DNA of 5,793 nucleotides from Actinomycetes bacterium (lineage in GTDB: Bacteria; Actinomycetota; Acidimicrobiia; Acidimicrobiales; UBA8190): positions 1 through 5,793 of the forward strand of contig JAJYAB010000125.1 of NCBI GenBank assembly GCA_021779775.1. Reading direction: 5' to 3'. The notes below the pieces were generated by a model. It had not been told where the DNA came from. It saw nothing but the letters and a program-made list of their open reading frames with translations, and searched no databases. This document shows, one piece after another, positions 1 to 5,527 of this stretch. Numbering within the stretch: the stretch's first letter is position 1; the number at the start of each line of letters is the position of its first letter. Both the position numbers and the translations under genes were made by a program.

Positions 1-1092
1 GGCCAGCGCCTCGTCGAAGGCGACCGTCACCGCCTGCTGGGACTGGCGGTCGGCCCACCACGACCGCACCGGCTGCGGAGCGCCGGTGCCGTTGCCCCGC
101 TGGTCTTCGCCGAGGCCGTAGGCGATCTCGGCGTCGACGAGGCGCCAGGCCAGTGCCAGGACGTCCTCCGCCGGCACCGGCGGCACCAGGTCGACGGTGA
201 TCACACCGGCGGTCTCCATGGCCCGCCGGGCTCCGTCGAGTGCCGCCGCGACCTCGCTGGACAGCGGTGCAGCCGACGGCTCGGCCCACACCCCCAGGCG
301 GAGCGGGCCTGGCGGGCGCGGCGGGTCGGCCAGGGTCAGCGTCCACACGCGGCTGGCCGGTCCGGTCGGACCGGCGAGCACGCCCAGGGCGAGGTCCAGG
401 TCGGCGACACAGCGTGCCAGCGGGCCGGCCACCGACGACGGCGGGTCGACCAGGCCGTCGGGGGGCCAGGGCAGGTGGCCGAGCTTGGGGACGAGCCCCG
501 GCGAGGGTCGCAGGCCGGCTACGCCGCACCAGGCGGCCGGCACCCGGATCGACCCGGACAGGTCCGATCCCAGGTCCAACACGCTGAACCCGGCGGCCAC
601 GGCGGCGGCCGAGCCGCCCGACGACCCGCCGCAGGTGCGCTCGGGGTCCCACGGGTTGGCGGTGCGGCCGTAGACCGGGTTGGCGCACTGCAGCCCGGCC
701 AGCTGGGTGGGAAGGTTCGTCTTGCCGAGGAGCACGGCGCCAGCCGCCCGCAGGCGGGCGACCGCCGGGGCATCCGCGCCGGCCACGCGGCCGAGGTAGG
801 CGGGCATGCCGCAGGTGCCGGGCAGCCCCGCCACCTCGAACGCCTCTTTGACCGTGACCGGTACGCCGGCCAGCGGGCCGGGGTCGGCTCCCCGGGCCAC
901 GGCGTCGTCGACGACGGCGGCGGCGGCCAGCGCACCCGTCCGGTCCACCACGCACACGGCGTTGGTCCGCTGGTCGAGGGCGCCGATCCTGGCAAGCTGC
1001 GCCTCGGCCACCTCCACAGCCGACACCTCGCCGCGCCGGACAGCGGCGGCCACGGCGGCAGCGGACCAGTACGCTCGCGGGCCCGGAGCCAT
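1..1092 (-). CDS. Amidase-signature family hydrolase, N-terminal part (C-terminus beyond left edge)
   Basis: This frame reads open without a stop for 364 codons from ATG at 1092 to the window edge. Family members are usually 450-500 aa, so about 100 or more C-terminal residues are missing. Amidase-signature enzymes hydrolyse C-N amide bonds with a Ser-cisSer-Lys triad. All three residues are visible: Lys82 in VTVKEAF, cis-Ser157 in CGGSSGGSAAA, and nucleophile Ser181 in GSDLSGSIRVPA. The 24-residue spacing between the two serines equals that of mammalian FAAH (217 and 241). The usual D-T/I-G-G-S loop reads D-L-S-G-S here, so one glycine of the oxyanion region is serine. There is no signal peptide, so it is probably cytosolic. 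No earlier in-frame start is evident. No Shine-Dalgarno precedes the ATG, and a -10-like CATACT lies 6 nt upstream, compatible with a leaderless transcript. It is divergent from the monooxygenase-transporter operon and may act on the same substrate (inference). GatA is less likely because no GatB or GatC is visible. The substrate is unknown. Confidence 0.93.
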   Translation of the reverse strand, partial: MAPGPRAYWSAAAVAAAVRRGEVSAVEVAEAQLARIGALDQRTNAVCVVDRTGALAAAAVVDDAVARGADPGPLAGVPVTVKEAFEVAGLPGTCGMPAYLGRVAGADAPAVARLRAAGAVLLGKTNLPTQLAGLQCANPVYGRTANPWDPERTCGGSSGGSAAAVAAGFSVLDLGSDLSGSIRVPAAWCGVAGLRPSPGLVPKLGHLPWPPDGLVDPPSSVAGPLARCVADLDLALGVLAGPTGPASRVWTLTLADPPRPPGPLRLGVWAEPSAAPLSSEVAAALDGARRAMETAGVITVDLVPPVPAEDVLALAWRLVDAEIAYGLGEDQRGNGTGAPQPVRSWWADRQSQQAVTVAFDEALA

Positions 1093-1202
1093 GGCGGCAG
1101 TATGCGCCCTGGCCGCCTGTCGTGGCCACCGGGCCGGGCGAGTTCACGCGCAGGAAACGATGTGGTGACGGCATCGAAACACCACCGCCGTACGGTGACG
1201 GC
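1093..1202. promoter_or_regulatory. Divergent intergenic region between amidase and monooxygenase operon
   Basis: This 110-bp gap separates two divergent genes and should hold both promoters. On the minus strand, CATACT (forward 1099-1104) lies 6 nt before the amidase ATG. On the plus strand, TACGGT (1191-1196) lies 6 nt before the GTG at 1203. Both match the loose actinobacterial -10 pattern poorly to fairly, and neither has a convincing -35 box. The 9-mer GGTGACGGC occurs at 1164-1172 and again at 1194-1202, 30 bp apart. The second copy is next to a palindromic CCGTACGG (1188-1195), inside the inverted repeat CACCG-5 nt-CGGTG (1183-1197). These could be operator half-sites, but the motifs are short in a GC-rich background. 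Confidence 0.4.
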
Positions 1203-2369
1203 GTGCGAGTGGACGTGCACTACTACGGGTCGGTGGCCATGCCCGACGCGGGCGGAGGCCCGCCGTCGCCGACGGACCGCCGGTACGAGACCGGCGACGT
1301 GGTGGCCTGCTACGGGCGCCTGTGCCACTGGGCACAGCTGGCCGACCGGCTCGGGTTCGACACGTTCTGGCTGACCGAGCACCACTTCCAGCACGAGGGG
1401 TACGAGGTGACACCGAACCTGGTGCTCTTCGGGGTGCACCTGGCCGGCATGACCCGGCGGCTGCGGTTCGGCCAGATGTTCAACGTGGTGCCCCAGTGGC
1501 ATCCCCTGCGCCTGGCGGAGGACTTCGCCATGGCGGACATCCTCACCGGCGGGCGCCTCGTCTTCGGCGTCGGTCGGGGGACGGTGCCCCGCGAGTCCGA
1601 GACCCTGGGCGCCGTCGTGGCCAGCGGCGACAATGCCATGTCGAAGGAGGCCGACCGGATCAACCGCGAGATGTTCGAGGAGGCCATGGAGATCGTCCGG
1701 TTGGCCTGGGCTCAGCCCGAGTTCAGCTATGCCGGCAAGCACTTCACCTTCCCGCCGCCGGGCATCCCCGACCGTGGGTCGACCGTCACCACCCTCTCCC
1801 TGGTGCCCCGCCCCGTCCACCAGCCGGTGGAGATCTTCCAGCCGTGCGGGTCGCCCACGACGTTGGCCTATGTCGCCGAGCAGGGCTTCACCGGGGTGTT
1901 CGCCATGGGGCCGTACGGCGTGGTGAAGGCGGGGTGGGACCGCTTCGCCGAGATCGCCGCCGGAGCCGGGCGAGCCCTCGGGCCTGGCGAGGGCCGGTGC
2001 CTGCAGATCCCGGTGCACGTCGGGCGCACCACGGCCGGGGCCCTACGCAGCGGCCGGGCTGCCCACGACGAATTCGTCAAGTTCCTCGCTCCCTACGGCC
2101 GGTTTAGCCGGTTCGTCCCCGGTGCGCCGTTCGACTTCCGGCCCACGGCGGAGCAGTCACGCGATACCGGCGGCATGGCCATCGGCTCCGTGGAGGAGGT
2201 CGCCGACCAGCTCGGCCGCTGGCGGGACCTCCTCGACTTGCGGCACCTGGTGCTGTTCCCCGATCTTCCCGGTCTCACCGAGGCCCAGGGCGATGAGCAG
2301 TTGGCCTGGTTGGCCGAAGAGGTCCTTCCCCGTGTCGGCGTCCAATTCGAAGGGCAGGTCGCGCCATGA
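1203..2369 (+). CDS. LLM-class (luciferase-like) flavin-dependent monooxygenase
   Basis: The product is a 388-aa protein of the bacterial luciferase-like superfamily. These are TIM-barrel enzymes that use FMNH2 or F420H2 and O2 to oxidise small molecules; relatives include SsuD, RutA and NtaA. Visible hallmarks are a first beta strand VDVHYYG (residues 3-9), the segment GFDTFWLTEHHFQHEGY with the luciferase-type EHHF at 59-62, a barrel core RLRFGQMFNVVPQWHPLRLAED (86-107), GGRLVFGVGRG (116-126), and a late GSVEEVADQL (328-337). The last is typical of the C-terminal region of the family. GTG at 1203 is preferred because the conserved first strand begins there. The reading frame extends upstream to a GTG at 1122, but the added 27 residues resemble nothing. 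GTG codons at 1209 and 1215 are also possible. The upstream GGTGA (1194-1198) is a weak ribosome site. It overlaps the ATPase gene by 4 bp (ATGA), so it is translated with the importer and probably oxidises the imported compound. No flavin reductase lies in the window. It could act as a sulfonate-, pyrimidine- or amine-type monooxygenase; the sequence does not decide. Confidence 0.93.
   Translation: MRVDVHYYGSVAMPDAGGGPPSPTDRRYETGDVVACYGRLCHWAQLADRLGFDTFWLTEHHFQHEGYEVTPNLVLFGVHLAGMTRRLRFGQMFNVVPQWHPLRLAEDFAMADILTGGRLVFGVGRGTVPRESETLGAVVASGDNAMSKEADRINREMFEEAMEIVRLAWAQPEFSYAGKHFTFPPPGIPDRGSTVTTLSLVPRPVHQPVEIFQPCGSPTTLAYVAEQGFTGVFAMGPYGVVKAGWDRFAEIAAGAGRALGPGEGRCLQIPVHVGRTTAGALRSGRAAHDEFVKFLAPYGRFSRFVPGAPFDFRPTAEQSRDTGGMAIGSVEEVADQLGRWRDLLDLRHLVLFPDLPGLTEAQGDEQLAWLAEEVLPRVGVQFEGQVAP
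2351..2358 (+). promoter_or_regulatory. Ribosome binding site of the ABC ATPase gene
   Basis: AGGGCAGG ends 7 nt before the ATG at 2366, inside the last codons of the monooxygenase gene. Together with the ATGA overlap it supports 2366 as the start. No other ATG, GTG or TTG lies in frame before the conserved ATPase core, so the Pro/Ala/Thr-rich N-terminal extension of the ATPase is genuine. Confidence 0.6.
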
Positions 2370-3247
2370 GCGCTCCGGCGATCCTCACCAGGACGAGGCC
2401 CGCGACGAGGGAGACAGCACCGGAACCGCCGGCCACGGCGGCCACGCCCACAGCGCCGCCGCCGGTCGCCAGCGCGGCGGAGGGCGAGCCGCTGCTGTCG
2501 TTCTCCGGCGTCGGGCTCGCGTACGCCGACGGCACCCACGCCCTCGCCGGCGTGGATCTGCAGGTGCGATCCGGGGAGCTCGTGTCCATCGTCGGCTCGT
2601 CCGGCTGCGGCAAGTCGACCCTGTTGCGGATCGCCTCGGGCCTGCTCCCCGCCAGCTGCGGAGCGGTCCAGGCCGAACGTGAGCACCTGGGATACGTGTT
2701 CCAGGACGCCACCTTGCTGCCGTGGCGGACGGTTGCCGCCAACGTGGGGCTGCTGTGCGAGCTGCGCGGCGTGCCCAGGGAACGCCGCCGGCAGCTGGTC
2801 CAGTCCGCCATCGACATGGTGGGCCTGGGCGGGTTCGAGCACCACCACCCCCGCCGGCTGTCGGGCGGCATGCGGATGCGGGCCTCGCTGGCCCGCGCCC
2901 TGACCGTCGACCCCAGGCTCTTTCTGTTCGACGAGCCGTTCGGCGCCCTCGACGAGATCACCCGGCTCCGGCTCAACGAGGAGCTGCTCGGGATCTTCGA
3001 AGCCCGCCGCTTCGCCGGGGTGTTCGTCACCCACTCCGTGACGGAGGCCGTGTTCATGTCGTCGAAGGTGGTGGTGATGTCGGACCGGCCCGGCCGCATC
3101 GTGGCCGAGGTGCCGGTCCCCTTCGCCTACCCGAGACCGCCGGATCTCCGCTTCGATCCGGCTTTCGCCAGGGTGGCCGCCACGGTGTCGGCCACCCTGC
3201 GCGACCTCGTTTCGCCATCACCGGCCCCGGCCGCCTTGGCGAGCTGA
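2366..3247 (+). CDS. ABC transporter ATP-binding protein, nitrate/sulfonate/NMT1-type importer
   Basis: This 293-aa nucleotide-binding subunit should sit on the inner face of the membrane, dimerise and power the permease encoded next. All ATPase motifs are present and intact: Walker A GSSGCGKST (77-85), Q-loop Gln113 in YVFQDATLLPW, signature LSGGM (165-169), Walker B LFLFDEP with Asp189 and Glu190, the D-loop GALDE, and switch His223 in VTHSVTEA. The stretch LSGGMRMRASLARAL followed by FGALDEITRLRLNEELL resembles the ATPases that serve NMT1/THI5-like pyrimidine-precursor transporters (from memory of the family) more than SsuB or TauB. Residues 1-40 are a Pro/Ala/Thr-rich extension not usual in this family and probably disordered. 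The gene overlaps the monooxygenase stop by 4 bp and is followed after 7 nt by the permease, so the three are one translationally coupled unit. The function class is secure; the substrate is not. Confidence 0.96.
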   Translation: MSAPAILTRTRPATRETAPEPPATAATPTAPPPVASAAEGEPLLSFSGVGLAYADGTHALAGVDLQVRSGELVSIVGSSGCGKSTLLRIASGLLPASCGAVQAEREHLGYVFQDATLLPWRTVAANVGLLCELRGVPRERRRQLVQSAIDMVGLGGFEHHHPRRLSGGMRMRASLARALTVDPRLFLFDEPFGALDEITRLRLNEELLGIFEARRFAGVFVTHSVTEAVFMSSKVVVMSDRPGRIVAEVPVPFAYPRPPDLRFDPAFARVAATVSATLRDLVSPSPAPAALAS

Positions 3248-3251
3248 GGGG
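3246..3251 (+). promoter_or_regulatory. Shine-Dalgarno that fixes the permease GTG start
   Basis: GAGGGG overlaps the ATPase stop codon (TGA at 3245-3247) and ends 3 nt before GTG 3255. It is the best ribosome site near this junction and favours 3255 over a later in-frame GTG at 3351, which would remove the Pro-rich N-terminal tail. Confidence 0.6.
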
Positions 3252-3254
3252 CCC

Positions 3255-4127
3255 GTGACCCTGCTCGAGGAACGTCACGACCAGCCGGCACCGGTCGCCC
3301 CGCCACAGCCGCCGGCCGCCGGGTCGGCCTGCCCCCCCGCCCGGTTCCCGGTGCGGCGCCTCGTGGCACCGCTGCTCCTGTTCGTCGTCGTCGTGGCCTG
3401 CTGGGAGGGCCTGTCGCGGTCCATGCACGGTAGCCGTGCCTACCTGGTGCCGTCCCCGTGGAGCGTCCTGACGAAGGGCCTGCTCGCCCACGACGCCTAC
3501 AGCCAGATCCTGCCGGCGTTCGGGCGCACGGCGGAGCTGGCCACCACCGGGCTGCTCGTGGCCATCGCCCTGGGATTGGCTGTCGGTGCGCTGCTGTACC
3601 GCTTCCACTGGCTCGAGCGGGCGTCGTTTCCCTACCTGGTGGCCCTGCAGGCCATACCGGTGCTGGCGGTGGCCCCGATGATGGCCGTGGCCTTCGGCTA
3701 CAGCTTTTTCGCCAAGGCGGTCATCGTCGTGATGATCGCCTTCTTCCCGATCCCCACCAGCTTCCTGCTCGGCCTGCACTCGGTGGACCAGGGGATGGAC
3801 GACATGTTCCGGCTCCATCAGGCGAGCTGGGCCACCCGGTTCCGCAAGCTGGCGTTCCCCAACGCCCTGCCGAACCTCCTGACCGGGTTCCGCATATCGG
3901 CGGGCCTGGCCGTCGTCGGCGCCATCGTGGGCGAGGAGTTCTTCCAGTACGGCCAGCCCGGGCTGGGCATGCGCCTGCTGCAGTACCTGAACCAGGTCGA
4001 GTACCACCGCCTGTACGGCTGCCTCATCCTGTCGTCGATCCTGGGCATGGCCTTCTACGGCTTCTTCACCTGGCTGAGCCAGCGGGTGCTGCGCTCGTGG
4101 CACGAGTCGGCGCAGCGCCGCCCGTGA
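3255..4127 (+). CDS. ABC transporter permease, TauC/SsuC-like, binding-protein-dependent type
   Basis: This 290-aa inner-membrane protein presumably forms the translocation channel as a homodimer, since only one permease gene is present. I see six hydrophobic segments: about 36-54, 94-114, 124-147, 152-173, 213-232 and 253-278. The family hallmark RAYLVPSPWSVL follows the first segment (61-72). The ATPase-contacting EAA loop lies at about 189-213, with the FPNALPNLLTGFRI stretch typical of TauC/SsuC homologues. A soluble Pro-rich tail (1-33) precedes the first membrane segment. The gene starts 7 nt after the ATPase stop, with a Shine-Dalgarno overlapping that stop. Its end is odd: the last codons form part of a stable hairpin (4085-4119), and the TGA lies in the first of three tandem 18-bp repeats. 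The length agrees with the family, so the protein looks complete. Confidence 0.95.
   Translation: MTLLEERHDQPAPVAPPQPPAAGSACPPARFPVRRLVAPLLLFVVVVACWEGLSRSMHGSRAYLVPSPWSVLTKGLLAHDAYSQILPAFGRTAELATTGLLVAIALGLAVGALLYRFHWLERASFPYLVALQAIPVLAVAPMMAVAFGYSFFAKAVIVVMIAFFPIPTSFLLGLHSVDQGMDDMFRLHQASWATRFRKLAFPNALPNLLTGFRISAGLAVVGAIVGEEFFQYGQPGLGMRLLQYLNQVEYHRLYGCLILSSILGMAFYGFFTWLSQRVLRSWHESAQRRP
4085..4119 (+). other. Strong RNA hairpin at the permease stop / start of repeats
   Basis: GGTGCTGCGC (4085-4094) can pair with GCGCAGCGCC (4110-4119) as a 10-bp stem with one G-U pair. An inner stem TCGT/ACGA (4095-4098 with 4102-4105) forms within the loop. The 3' arm lies in the first tandem repeat, so GGTGCTGC can also pair with the identical GCAGCGCC in repeat copies 2 and 3. 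No U-run follows, so it is not a standard terminator. It could stabilise or punctuate the message between the permease and binding-protein cistrons (inference). Confidence 0.5.
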
Positions 4128-4166
4128 CCGCAGCGCCGCCCGTGACCGCAGCGCCGCCCGTGACCG
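4111..4166 (+). repeat. Tandem repeat, three perfect 18-bp copies plus 2 nt
   Basis: The unit CGCAGCGCCGCCCGTGAC occurs at 4111-4128, 4129-4146 and 4147-4164 without a mismatch, followed by CG. The first copy contains the permease stop codon (TGA 4125-4127), and each further copy carries a TGA in the same frame. A change in copy number would therefore leave the permease protein unchanged and only alter the spacing to the binding-protein gene. One other frame reads Val-Thr-Ala-Ala-Pro-Pro through the copies. The perfect identity suggests recent expansion by replication slippage. Confidence 0.95.
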
Positions 4167-4218
4167 AGCACCTGGTTCCAGAACCGTCCTGTACACCGAG
4201 CATGGAGCGTGGACTGGC
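4128..4218 (+). other. Permease to binding-protein intergenic spacer
   Basis: This 91-nt spacer is the only sizeable gap in the plus-strand operon. It holds repeat copies 2 and 3, a small inverted repeat GGTT-CCAG-AACC (4174-4185), and a GGAG (4204-4207) 11 nt before the ATG at 4219, which may be a poorly spaced ribosome site. A six-codon frame from ATG 4202 (Met-Glu-Arg-Gly-Leu-Ala, stop 4220-4222) overlaps the next start as ATGA. I see no convincing promoter or terminator. Confidence 0.5.
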
Positions 4219-5526
4219 ATGAACCCCATCGAGGACGCACCCGCAGCACGGCTCCGGGCAGCAGCACTGCCACCACGAGCCGGCAGGCGACGGCCGGGCC
4301 GCCGGGCCGCCGGCCTCGCCGCCGTCGTGGTCGCCTGCGCCATGGGGCTTGCCGCATGCAGCTCCCAGTCGAACGGCAGCGCAGCGCCGAGCGGCACCGC
4401 CGTGGCCAAGGCTGCCGGCCAGGCGGATGCCTTCGCGGCGAGCCACTTCACGACGAAGCTGTCGGGGATCTGCCCGAACCCGCTGGTGGTGCAGACCAAC
4501 TGGCTGCCCGAGCCGGACCACGCCACGCTGTACGAGCTGATCGGCGGGGGCGGCACGCTGTCGCAGTACTCGTACGAGGGTCCCCTCGGGTCGACGGGGA
4601 TAAAGCTGCGGATCCTGGCCGGTGGCCCGGGCGACGCCGGCCTCGGCATGCCTACGGTCCTCTACACCGGCAACCCGGTGCTCCGGGTGACGCCGGATCT
4701 GGCCATGGGCAGCATCGACACCGCCGTCCAGGAGTCAGCCAAGTTCCCCGTGGTGGCCGTCGACTCGTTCCAGGAGCACGACCCGCTGGTGCTCATCTCC
4801 GACCCGGCCAAGTTCCACAACCTGAGCTCGATCGCCTCGCTCATCGCCGCGGCCAAGGCCGGCGCCCACTTCTACGTGTCGTCGCTGCAGACGATCTACG
4901 TGCCCTACCTGATCAGCAACGGGGTGCCGGCCAGCGCCTTCATCGGCGGCTACGAGGGTGACCTCGCCAAGTTCGTGACCGGCGGCGGCATGATCATCAA
5001 CCAGGGCTACGTCGACTCCGAGATCGTCAACCTGGAGCACTTCACCACGACCTGGGACAAGCCAGTGGACTACACCCTGATCTACAAGCTGGGGCTGAAC
5101 GACTACGACGAGGTCATCGAGCTCCCCAAGGCCAAGATGACCGCCATGTCGGCATGCCTGACCAAGCTGGTGCCGATGCTGCAGGCGGCGTCGGTCGACT
5201 ACATCGAGCACCCGACGGTGGTGAACCAGCTGCTGGCCCGGTACAACAGCGGCGGGTACGGCGCCTCGTACTGGCAGACGTCCGTGGGCTACAGCACCGC
5301 CGCCGACCAGGCACTGCTGTCCAACGGCATCGTGGCCAACTCCGCTGGCGGCACCGGCCCCATCGGGGCGCTCGACCTGACCCGACTGCAGGGTGTGATC
5401 CAGACCCTGCTGCCCATCTACGCACAGGAAGGGCTGTCCACGTACCAGACCGGCCTGACGGCCGGCGACGTCGCCACCGACCGCTTCATCGACCCGTCGG
5501 TGAAGCTGCCGCCCGCCGGCGGCTGA
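4219..5526 (+). CDS. NMT1/THI5-like ABC transporter substrate-binding lipoprotein
   Basis: This 435-aa protein is the extracytoplasmic ligand receptor of the importer. The N-terminus is a lipoprotein signal: an unusually long Arg-rich n-region (to about residue 29), a hydrophobic stretch AAGLAAVVVACAMG, and the lipobox LAAC with the acylated Cys at 47. A Ser/Ala/Gly-rich linker follows (48-65). The mature domain opens with VVQTNWLPEPDHATLYELIGGGG (90-112), matching the first strand and W-x-P-x-x-x-H pattern of NMT1/THI5-like binding proteins. NQGYVDSE (261-268) fits the QGYVT-E-like hinge region of that group. Cys85 and Cys313 are the only other cysteines in the mature protein and might form a disulfide. 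ATG 4219 is the only start giving a signal peptide in this frame. The next gene begins 1 nt after the stop. The ligand is unknown; the fold class favours pyrimidine-like, sulfonate or similar small molecules. The polybasic n-region raises a weak possibility of Tat export, but there is no consensus twin-arginine motif. Confidence 0.9.
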   Translation: MNPIEDAPAARLRAAALPPRAGRRRPGRRAAGLAAVVVACAMGLAACSSQSNGSAAPSGTAVAKAAGQADAFAASHFTTKLSGICPNPLVVQTNWLPEPDHATLYELIGGGGTLSQYSYEGPLGSTGIKLRILAGGPGDAGLGMPTVLYTGNPVLRVTPDLAMGSIDTAVQESAKFPVVAVDSFQEHDPLVLISDPAKFHNLSSIASLIAAAKAGAHFYVSSLQTIYVPYLISNGVPASAFIGGYEGDLAKFVTGGGMIINQGYVDSEIVNLEHFTTTWDKPVDYTLIYKLGLNDYDEVIELPKAKMTAMSACLTKLVPMLQAASVDYIEHPTVVNQLLARYNSGGYGASYWQTSVGYSTAADQALLSNGIVANSAGGTGPIGALDLTRLQGVIQTLLPIYAQEGLSTYQTGLTAGDVATDRFIDPSVKLPPAGG

Positions 5527-5527
5527 G

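Noticed and set aside
1122..1202. N-terminal extension of the monooxygenase from GTG 1122
   Set aside because: The 27 added residues do not resemble the family, whose first beta strand begins directly after GTG 1203. The extension would also fill most of the divergent promoter region.
475..1374. 299-codon plus-strand open frame antisense to the amidase
   Set aside because: Crosses from the amidase antisense through the divergent promoter region into the monooxygenase gene in the wrong frame. No recognisable sequence.
519..2018. 499-codon minus-strand open frame across the amidase and monooxygenase
   Set aside because: It lies in a different frame from the real amidase (start 1092) and antisense to the monooxygenase. 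The translation is Arg/Pro/His-rich without any domain, as expected for a shadow in GC-rich DNA.
4085..4119. Rho-independent terminator after the permease
   Set aside because: The stem is good but no T-run follows, the hairpin starts inside the permease coding region, and the binding protein should be co-expressed.
4111..4166. CRISPR array
   Set aside because: The units are head-to-tail 18-mers without spacers, so it is a simple tandem repeat.
3054..4649. 531-codon minus-strand open frame opposite permease and binding protein
   Set aside because: Low-complexity Arg/Ala/Gly-rich translation, antisense to two well-supported genes, no family motifs. Its Arg-Ser/Ala-Leu repeats are simply the antisense of the 18-bp repeats.
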